In this document: piece after piece, positions 54,891 through 64,000 of the stretch
Numbering within the stretch: the first letter of the stretch is position 1
Layout of the letters: every line of letters begins with the position of its first letter
NCBI RefSeq assembly: GCF_000003815.2
Contig: NC_049980.1
Location: forward strand, 28,640,218-28,704,217
Reading direction: 5' to 3'
DNA length: 64,000 nt
Source of the DNA: Branchiostoma floridae
Taxonomy: Eukaryota; Chordata; Leptocardii; Amphioxiformes; Branchiostomatidae
Made by a program: the position numbers and the translations under genes
Notes under the pieces: generated by a model
Told to the model about the DNA's origin: nothing
Database searches by the model: none
The model's input: only the letters and a program-made list of their open reading frames with translations

Positions 54891-55096
54891 TTCGAACCGA
54901 GCGAGAAAAATAATTTCTTCCTATCTGAACAGTGGAAACCACAAGAGTACAATGTAGACGTGAGTCACTTATTGTACGTGTCTTTGAAAATATATCTTAG
55001 AACGGAGTGAACAAAATAATTGCTTCTTATCCATCTAAACAATGGAAACCACAAGAGCACAGTGAAAACGTGAGTCACATATTGTATGTGATTTTT
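54891..55096 (+). repeat. 110-bp tandem duplication
   Basis: TTCGAACCGAGCGAGAAAAA and TCTTAGAACGGAGTGAACAA start two units sharing GTGGAAACCACAAGAG / ATGGAAACCACAAGAG and ACGTGAGTCAC, with TTATTGTACGTG / ATATTGTATGTG at the end. The offset is 110 bases. Confidence 0.85.
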
Positions 55097-58000
55097 GAAC
55101 ACAAAAACTCGATGTTTAGTGCCAAAAATTACTTTTAAAAGCTGCATTGCAAGACTGGCAGCAATGTGACACATATGATGTCGTTTTACCTTCCTGTGTC
55201 ACCAACAAGTGAGCGTTGGTCATGATCCGATAGTGTTTCTCTCCCTCTTACTTAGTGCACCTCGTATGTCATAGCTCCCTTCGATCAGTCAACGTTATAT
55301 TATTCCATTATAGATTTTCTCCCGGGCCAGATACAAGTTATGCAGATCCGTCTCTCCATTACATGGCGCCCGTTGTAGCGGGGCTAATCCAACGGGAAAG
55401 TGCCTCGCACCTTATCAAATTTGGACGTTTATTCTCCGAACATCCAGGTCAATAGAGGACTTCAGAACACGGGGATGGGTCTTTGCGCAAAGGCCTTTCA
55501 CACTTCGCTTGCTCCACGGGTCAATACCGCACCCTTTAGGCAGTTGCAATGTAAATTGGTTGTCAGCGGGGCTCAGACTGAAGGTGGCGAGTCAAACAGG
55601 AGCATTACTGCTATCGCGTTCAGCTGCCTATTCTAACTGTTGCCGATGACACTTTGTCTACTCAGTCGTCCGTTTTCCATCGACGTTCTGTCACGACGTG
55701 ACAGGGGCTTGCGGTGCCGACATGAATGTGTGTTTTGGGTGGTACGGGGTGTGGCGTTCCCTTCCAATGGCTGGAGGACCGGGCGGCCGATCTCACTCGT
55801 ACATCTTACAGCACAAAATCGATGTCACAGGCGCCCAAAGGATGGGGACAGACCCCGTTATTACGTCAGCTTGACGTCTATAAACGTCGGAATTCTTTCC
55901 TTCGCACGCCCGATTTGTATTCCGCACTGTCCCCACATAAGTCTTCCCAGCCACGTATATAGATTCTCCTGTCGAACCACGAAAAGACAAATGTGTGCGG
56001 CATAATTGCTCGTATATATGCTGGTTCGAACATAATGATGACATTTTTGTCGGACTCTCTTTGGACAAAAGGAATGAGCATTGCTTCATTTCCCATCTTG
56101 TGGACGACCCTTTGGTCCGTGAGCGGGGTTACCTACCACTGTACCCCTCACCCTACAGGAATTCCTGCCACGAAACGCTTTACGTAACGCTTTAGCCGAC
56201 TCCTTTCATGATGCGATTGTAACATCCCCGAACCGAGATAAGGTTCTTCCCAAGCATAAAATGAGACGGAAGTTCCAACAAAGCGCCCGACTAAAGCCGC
56301 TCTTATTTAGTTCTCTAAATCCCCGCCCTCGGGAACGAACGGCAAAGATGTTATCTTCGCTACTGAATACTTTAACCGCCTTTACAACATTGGGGATTTC
56401 CATATTTGTTTCCACGTCATTCGTTTTAAAAGTGCGACTTTGTGGGAGGGTTGAAAAGAAAGAAAAATAGGCAAGAAAGTGCGCTAAGTTATTGGCAGAA
56501 CTTTCACAGTGTTATTGTTCTGCTCTATTTAGATAACGTTATATAACATTAAAACAATTTAACACGTTTGTTAAATATTGTGTGTGCCAACATTTACAAT
56601 GTAGTTTTCTCAATACATATAGTTTGTCAGCAAAATCATGCCCGAAGGCTAAAGTAAGGTAATGGAGTATGCACTAATTTCTGATCAACTATAAGGCACT
56701 ACGTTTATCAAGTTATGTCGTAAAATGCTATCAATGCGACGAAGTATGATATTTTAAAAGTTGTTGTGAAAACGCAGCGACAAAACAGATTATACAGCTG
56801 AACGACGAGATGATAATCATCAGAATGCCATGAACATGAAAGTAGCAATTAAACAGATAAGAACTGCTAATAAACCACTATGTATGCTTTGAGACACATA
56901 TATAAATTTACTTAGGATTATTAAATCATTAAGGTATATGATAATTGTTGAAGATAAGGTAATGACAGAAGGTTGGTTGGAGGTTTTACAATAAAATGTA
57001 TTTTAAACAGAACTTATAGGATACGTTATCTACCTGGGCGCGTTTTGTTTTTACTTTAAGTCAGGAGTCCGATCTATTTCGATAGTGCCTGGGTGGAATT
57101 CACTACTTTTTGTCAAATGGTGGCGCAGCGGCAAGCCTGTGGTCAGAAAAATGACTAAGTATGTACCCCCTCTTTTCCACGGGCGTTATAACATAAGCAT
57201 TAGATGACTTAAGTCTTTGAATCCTTGAGATCATCATACATTGCAACTGTAGTATGTCGGCCATCTTGATTGGTAAATGATTAGGCATTGCCATTTAGGT
57301 GAATTAAGGAGTACAGTTACACACTTTTATCGAATCGAATACCAAACGTTTGGGGTAAATACCAGAAAGACATATAAAGACATATCAGAGTTCTTATTTT
57401 GCCTGAAATGTCTGCATACTGCGATACCTTTGTGTGTGGTTGCAAACTCGCCCGAGATAGATTTGACCTAGGTCTTTTTTTTTACTACTGAAGCTTTCAG
57501 AGTAACCGATGAAAGAGAACGAAAGGTGACTGGTACATATGCAAGCCTGGTGATCCTTATATCGTACATGTAAAGAACAGCCAAGTGATATACTGCCACC
57601 CACAGCAAGACTTAGACATACCCTTATCCAGCCAGTAACTCATTTCATCTGCAGTGGGTACAAAGTGACACTTTCATGGGGATGTATGGGATTCAGTGCG
57701 TCATCCCATCTAGAGGTAATATTGGGGGTTCTTGAACCTGAAAATGAATGGAAACACAAAGTTGATAAGATCCAGTTGATAGGATCCGCTGGTTCCGAAA
57801 CATTAGAAAATATTGTATGCATTATGTTCAATCGCATTCTCATAGTACTTTACGGTGTATATATAGAGAAAGTAGAAGTTTATTACCGATATATATGTAC
57901 AAATAAATATGGCTGGTCCAATTTATATCACATAAGCCGGTATGAAAGTTACAGGAAATTGAAAAGTATACTCGATCAATGTTCTCACGTTTGGCGCCTC

Positions 58001-58989
58001 CCTGGTGAACATGAGTCATAGTTGTCTCGCCACGGGAGCCTGAGGATCAATATTGATAAGGATTGGAGTGTAAGATATTTGTAACAATTGTCGTTTTGTC
58101 TACCTTCGTTCATCCTGTCCACACACATTTCTATATTTAGAGCTACGCCGTGATTAGAACGATATTATCCCCGCCCTATGAATCTTGATGAAAGCCCGGG
58201 ATATTTTACAACTGATGTGGTGCTTGGGGGTCACGACCCCCAGAGTTACAATGGCGACATATTTTGGTCACGAACTGTACGGTCAGTAATGGGCCGGGAT
58301 TGATGTGATGTGTTATTGCATGGTCAGTGATGCCTGAAAAGCCTGAAATATTCCTAACCCTTTGGATCTCAACAGTTTATGGAAAAGTCAATACATCTTT
58401 GAAAAACACGGTTCCTTCGGAAACTCCGGGAGCTATTGGTAAGTCACGGTGTAAGTTGATTCCATTTTAGATGGCAGATATCAAAGGCAGGTTAATATGA
58501 CAGTTAGCCAAATGCATGGTTATTACTTTATGTATAAGGTATGCTGTTAACTGGGCTTTGCTTTGTGGGGAGTGTATACGAACTGTATCACATGCATGCT
58601 GTAAATATGTATTAGAGAATAACCTTTGGATAACCGATGGATAACAGTCATAACGAGACCTGCTACTCGTAACACGACAGAAGACGTCCAAAGCTATCTC
58701 TGTAAAGTTAAAAGAGTCTAAACCGCCAGTATTCGGATTGTGTAATCTAAATTCAGACTTATGGCTTGTTCTGAAAGGTGCAGTAACATTCGTCGTACGA
58801 TTCTGATGTCGTGCACATTTTAACCAAGCTGTGACAGAACCGTCCAATGACACGGGTATGAGACAGCTTTTTTCGTAACAAGACATCCAAGTTTGGTACG
58901 ACTTTTTGCAAGTCCGGATCTTGTTTCCGATGTATAGGGTTTTTTTTTAGACTTGGACCGAAACGTTTTCACAAGTCCAGTTCCTGGTT
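55097..58989. other. No gene recognised
   Basis: Contains GC-richer patches at 55380-56180 where several frames stay open for 60-120 codons on both strands. No domain, coherent splice signals or repeat family was recognised. Confidence 0.4.
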
Positions 58990-59330
58990 TAAGGTACGCA
59001 GCATTACAGAAGATCTGGCAACCAATCTTTTTTGATCTTTCTCGATTTGTGTGTCTGTGTTTCACTTAGTATCATGCCTGTCCATTCTCTGATAATATCC
59101 TCGCATCTTTTCCGTTGTCTACCCCTTTTTCTTCCTCCCTGGACGTCGGTTCCTTGAATGACAGATTTTGCTAGTCCCAGTGACCGTGACACATGGCTAT
59201 ACCACTTCAGTTTTCTTTACTGTGGTTGGGAGGTCTTCGTACAGACCGACATTTTCCATGATTCTATCACGTGTTTTAGCATTTGAGATGCGGTATCGGT
59301 AGGTCATCTCTAAAATCTGAAAAAAAAAAA
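58990..59330 (-). pseudogene. LINE reverse-transcriptase C-terminal remnant, frameshifted
   Basis: On the minus strand one frame reads TRDRIMENVGLYEDLPTTVK and a shifted frame continues KLKWYSHVSRSLGLAKSVI and GGRKRGRQRKRCEDIIREWT, the typical C-terminal tail of LINE ORFs (WYGHVxR...GGRRRGRPxxRWEDxIxEWTG). The frame change falls in an A run near 59213-59220. Clearly dead. Confidence 0.8.
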
Positions 59331-61835
59331 TCTGAAAAAATGGAACCCTACCTCAATCTAACGTCATGGTTACATTAGAAATCACTATGATAGCAGCAGT
59401 GAGACTGAAATGCTACATCTCCCTGCATGCATAAGGTAAAAACATCCACTTTGTACCAGATCGCCATGATGATCAAAGAGTGAGTTGTCATGATACATGA
59501 TCAAAGAAGCTGACTTTTTAGATCGACGCCGAATCACTCTACCTGTGGCGTCTGCCGGAACAGACATATCCATAGTACAATAACACGGGCTTCTGGAGAC
59601 AGTCATTCTTAGTTTTGACAGATAGGATAGCTGTAGAGAAAGTTATGATTGGGTATACAAAACATACTCAAGTCATTTGGACAAAGGCAGAATGGTTTTC
59701 TTTTGACAACGTGTTCAAGACACTGTTGGCACGGGCCTAAACACCTTAACCGACCACAACCGGCCAGAACCGGGCCTGCTATGCAGTTTACTTATATGAC
59801 GCTCTGGATACACTGTCTATCCAATTATGAATGGATAACATGCAAGGGGCATTTCATCGGTTTTTAAAGAGTTTAAAAGGATGCATCGTATCCCTGCCAT
59901 CTTATCTTCGATTGACATCACTAAAATACAATCTCTGTCCAATCTGCTGAATTTATACTGCCTGCAGGAAGTTGAACCAACTTCTCTCGTCAATATTGCA
60001 CGAATCTTTCATAAATTCTATCGTAGAAGGCGTTCTGAGTAATTTAAGGAATTTCAACAAAGGTGAACAGTTAACATCAACAGTTCTGTTTGTGGCTGTA
60101 AGACGTACTCAAAATTCTCGTCATACATCTGTTTTCTTGGGCCCTACAATATCAATAATATTCATTTCTGTTATGAAATATCGTTATCAAAGCCTTCCCG
60201 TGAATATAGGAATATGAAACGATATTATATCTCAAATATTGTTAAACGTCTTTCAATGGCAAATAACGATTAGTATTTAATTTATGCAATAAACATATCA
60301 CAGTTATTGGAACGCGAAGCCGTTTTTTGAAATAGCTCAAAGCCTTCTAACGGTATTGGCATATTATATCGGTGTGTTTTGCAGCTGAAGTTCACTATTA
60401 CCAACACAGCTATATATCATTCCGTAACAATTTCACAGACGAGGAGGCATGTAAAATGTCTAAAATCAAGACTGATACTTCATAAAGCACAGGAAAAATG
60501 TTTTGTCTCTGGTTACCTGACCAACCCTAGCGAAAACCTGCCAACCATAGCCTGTTTCATCGGCTTTTGGCAAATTAAGGGCATAAGATTTATTTCTATC
60601 TGTTATCAGAGCGGTGAAATTAAAAACAGACGTCCATTATATTATAATCATATTTACGATTTGAAGAAAATTTGTCAGAAGACGTGCCTCTTTATCAATC
60701 TAATTTAATCCACCTGTGCTTGCAGAATATAATTACAATTTTATGTTGAAGATATTAGTGCCTGAAGCATCTCAGTATTATATTGCGAAATTGTACTTAT
60801 TGGGTTGAATTAGGTTGAAATCTAAACAAACAAACAAACAAACAAGCAAACAATAGAATCCCTACTTACCATCTGATATTCTTCAGATATTCTTCAAAGA
60901 AATCTAGTATTCACAAATATCAGAACTTTATATGTTTATTCTTTAGATACCACAAGATCATATCACATCTACAAATCGTTTTAAAGTTCAGGTGTCATTC
61001 TTGGATTTATCTTCCTACCGGTAGTGCGGTTCAAGTCACGTAAGCTATGTATTTATACGTACTTATTTGATTAGTTACTTATTTGATTATTCATTAATTT
61101 ACTGTTCAAACGTTTGATAATCCTGTCTAATATGTCATTTTCAATATTTGTACAAGTAGCGGCGCTAAAATAAGAAAGAAAGAAAATAAGTTGAGCACAA
61201 CTTGGGTCCACTGCCACTTCGACGACTTCGACCTTTGATCTGTATCATTTCATGTATTCTTCAATAAGAAAAAAATAGCAACAGACATTTGACTTGTCGA
61301 CAGAAAACGGCACACGCGCCCGATGGTGCTACCATTGACCTCATGATCTGGGAGCTTATGGCATTATTCGTAACTCTTGATTGGGGTTAAAGGGGGTATT
61401 CATGCCTTATCCCTGGATGTATGAGGACATGTATAGTAAGTGGCTGCATATTGTGTCGGAGTCTGCACTTAATTCCTGCCGCGTCTGTGCCGTTGGCTCC
61501 AATAATCGCGCCTAAGGTCTTCTGTTACCGAAGTGCGTCTGAAGAATGCAGAATCAGAAGAAGATCTCATTTCTTCCCTCTCCGTAGTCGTGTCTACAAT
61601 TGATAACGATGTTCTCAGACATCGCTTTATCGCATTCCGAAGTCGGAATGTCAACACCTGTGGAAATGCATCTGTCAGCGATGACTGAAATCAGGTGATC
61701 AAATTACCATGCTGTAGTGGAATCCGATTGACCCAGCGTACTTATCAAATTTCTGCCAGCTTTTTTATTATTATTTCCGATGTATATGGATTGTCATCAT
61801 GTATAAAGGGAACCAGTATGGATTGATATGGAAAT
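59331..61835. other. No gene recognised
   Basis: AT-rich, with an (AAAC)n tract at about 60826-60853. No exon signature. Confidence 0.45.
60826..60853. repeat. (AAAC)n microsatellite
   Basis: About seven AAAC/CAAA units with one AAGC interruption. Confidence 0.9.
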
Positions 61836-61915
61836 GATAATAATAATGAATAAAGACTTTTATTGTACATTTTTGTCCAACCGAGCTAAATGCAAGTCAC
61901 AACAGAGACAGAACA
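61836..61915 (-). mobile_element. Likely retroposon 3' tail, reversed
   Basis: GATAATAATAATGAATAAAG followed by ACTTTTATTGTAC, the signature also present at 8760. It abuts a family B MITE. Confidence 0.4.
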
Positions 61916-61921
61916 TACATA

Positions 61922-62128
61922 CTGTAAATGCAGAAATGTTCGCGGTGGATTAATGTTCGCGGTTTTCGCGGCAGACGCTTCACCGCGAATTTAAAACCAC
62001 CGCGAACATTTTCCATAACAGTAAGAGACTACAGTGCATGGTGCTACCGCGAAATTAAAACCACCGCGAAAAGTCCATTTTCCCGCTACCGCGAAATTAA
62101 ATCCCCGCCAACCTACATACACTTACAG
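61922..62128. mobile_element. 207-bp MITE, family B
   Basis: Begins CTGTAAATGCAGAAATGTTC and ends ATACACTTACAG, with TA on both sides (61920-61921, 62129-62130). TTCGCGGTGG / CCACCGCGAA words are repeated several times in both orientations. Confidence 0.8.
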
Positions 62129-62304
62129 TAATAGTATCATAGATCTAGTCTAGTGTAGAAGTTCGGCTTCTTCTTGCTGCTTGGTGATGGTGAAAATGTA
62201 TATTAGTACGGGTTTAGCAACGGTCGGTTTGTCAAAAAATAGTAATAATATATACTGGTCTTAGTTGCAAATGTACAGCTTATACAATTATATTTCAAAA
62301 ACTG

Positions 62305-62607
62305 TCATTTGCACACCAAATCAGTGTGTGTCCTAACGTTCTTGCACATCCCATTCCATCGTACCTTGTCCACTGCCTGGTCCCGCAGCCATTTCAGCAT
62401 ATATGGTGCCATCTTAGCTTTCTGATTAAAATACAGTTTTACGTTATCAATCAGGCAGTCTAAAAAGCCTTCGCGAGGCCTACCCATCCTCGGTGTCAGT
62501 TTCTCGCTGAAGTCGATGTTGAGTGCCCTTTGGGCAGATGATTTTGAGTCAGGCATGCGTTGGACATGTCCTTGGACATTGATGAGGAAGACGGGATCCA
62601 ATACCAT
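62305..62607 (-). pseudogene. LINE ORF C-terminal fragment
   Basis: About 95 codons open on the minus strand: VQGHVQRMPDSKSSAQRAL, then TPRMGRPREGFLDCLIDNVK and DKVRWNGMCKNVR. The order GHVxRM-PDxR, GRPR and RxxW matches the C-terminal tail of endonuclease-reverse transcriptase LINEs. Only the tail is present. Confidence 0.7.
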
Positions 62608-63660
62608 TGCTTAGAATTCGTTGTGCATTCCTGGATCAAAGGGAAGGAAATTGGCTCGTACTGTTCCAAAGGCATTGCTAGAAAGGACTTCCTTCTGAAG
62701 TCAGACAACCCGGAAATTGTGTTAAAGGGCTTAAGAGAAGGTGCCTTGGGCTGAACTTTCTAAACGCTAAAACTCCATATCTGCATTGTGGGGCTGTGCT
62801 ACCACATGTCTGTATAGCAGGTTTTCACGTGATATATTGTAAGAACCAACAGCGGTGGAGAACCTTTGTTGATACACAGACTGCCTCCATGGGTACGGAT
62901 ATCTATTCACACCCCCTCTCCACTAGAGGCTGTGACATCTGAGCGACCAACCATTTGGCAGGTCACCCGACAAATTTCAAAGGTCTTTTATACATTACTT
63001 TTACATCATGTTCCAAAGATGAAATCAAACAAATACAATTGGTCACTCAGCGATCGCCTTCTGGTGTAAAGAGGAGTTAAGCTGTAAATCATTATGCTAA
63101 TGTCGACGATACGTCATGATACAAGTAGACTTCCGTTGTTATAGCCCCCACCAGGCCTTCCTACGGGGGTACGGGGATCGTAAAATTCAGGAAAAAAATC
63201 GGGAAATTCGCCAAGGGATCGGATCCACCCTTAGGTTCATGTTTCCCTTCCGGCCGACCAATTCCTCTGGTAACAGAACTCCCCTGGCAAATCATTCTCC
63301 CTATAAAAGCCAGCGTAGTCAGCCTGGTAGAGACTACCTTTGTTATACAATTTGTAAAAGGTATTCTTTAATGTTGGCCCCGCAGTCTCCAGTTCATTTC
63401 TCTTTTATGTCCCGTGTAACGTCCCCGTACAGTCTATCCCGTGCGCGCATCAGTGTGCAGTCTGTAACGTTGCATAGCGGCCATTGATGTGCTTTATTGC
63501 TGACGCTGATCAGGTACAGGTGTTCGTTTGTAACGAAATTTGTTTCGAAATTGGCGATAAAAGTCGGTAAATGGCAGCACCAATTATGCGGTGTAATCCA
63601 GATGGTACATAAAAGCTATAAGCGGGGCTGACCTTTGAAATAAAAGTAAACATTTATAAG
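62608..63660. other. No gene recognised
   Basis: CAGCCTGGTAGAGACTAC near 63318 resembles, reversed, GTCTCTACCAGACTACGGCC at 35074, suggesting a shared dispersed repeat, but boundaries cannot be set. Confidence 0.4.
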
Positions 63661-63885
63661 GGGCCTTTTTCCCTATCTATAGCTGTCTTACTCTATTTCT
63701 TTGCTTCTCCTTTTTTCTACCTTTCCATCTCTCTGGATTTCGTTCCCTTTCCAGATCTCTCTGCCTGCCTGTTTGTCCGTCTCTCTCCCTTTCCCTCTTT
63801 CTCCTTTTTTATCCCCCATCTCTCTTTTCTCTGTCTGTCAATGCCTGTCTCTGTCAGTCTCTGTTTCCCTTCCCCAGTCGAAAAA
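63661..63885. repeat. Polypyrimidine tract
   Basis: About 220 bases composed almost wholly of C and T with TCTCTC, TTTCCC and CTGTCTCTG words. A decayed CT-type microsatellite. Confidence 0.85.
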
Positions 63886-64000
63886 ATATTTCTGCCAACG
63901 TGATATACACTACAGTATAGGAATTGCTGTTCCAAGTTTAGTAGCCACATATATGTAACCAATTTCTCCAATATGATCCTCCATAGAACTTACTTTGCTG

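Noticed and set aside
57640-58021. Overlapping open frames on both strands at 57.6-58.0 kb
   Set aside because: Both strands stay open but neither shows a family motif or plausible splice sites.
58467-58886. 139-codon open frame on the minus strand
   Set aside because: No recognisable domain. It lies immediately downstream of a degraded LINE tail and could be LINE-derived, but I could not support that.

Overview
The window is eukaryotic, intron-rich, AT-leaning DNA from an invertebrate animal. One protein-coding gene can be read with confidence: the 3' part of VPS33B, a Sec1/Munc18-family vacuolar sorting protein, on the + strand from 2776 to 26411. Its moderate identity to vertebrate VPS33B, small exons, and the many fold-back elements, tRNA-headed SINEs and 5'-truncated LINE tails fit a cephalochordate (amphioxus, Branchiostoma) best. 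The species call is inference, because no database search was possible.

Layout. 1-2775 is intron of the same gene (the first ~130 codons lie upstream of the window) and holds one ~730-bp inverted-repeat element. 2776-26411 carries sixteen exons, 1460 coding bases, 485 residues and a stop. All exon junctions keep phase and no lesion is visible. The 7.7-kb intron 3 is unusual. It holds about ten degenerate copies of the 3' end of exon 3 plus its splice donor, and two of these copies are interrupted by transposons whose target-site duplications can be read. Other introns carry palindromic MITEs, a 70-bp minisatellite and a reversed LINE tail.

26412-46500 is intergenic or intronic and repeat-rich: SINEs, a SINE-tail-related tandem array, a LINE reverse-transcriptase C-terminal fragment (29566-30149), a repeat family with ACCTTCGC termini, a Harbinger-like MITE (33200-33593), an assembly gap (38545-38644), a long CAGA microsatellite, an 889-bp foldback element with TTA target duplication (42040-42928), a hAT-like MITE (43198-43645) and a LINE tail (44780-45165).

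46500-64000 has fewer recognisable repeats. A CpG-rich stretch at about 47200-48200 ends in ATG-AG followed by a good splice donor and may be the promoter and first exon of another gene with a very long first intron. This is a weak call. The rest to 64000 shows no recognisable exons, only two MITEs, a locally duplicated segment, and two degraded minus-strand LINE tails (58990-59330, 62305-62607).

No prokaryotic features, CRISPR arrays, rRNA genes or intact tRNA genes were seen. The tRNA-like sequences are SINE heads.
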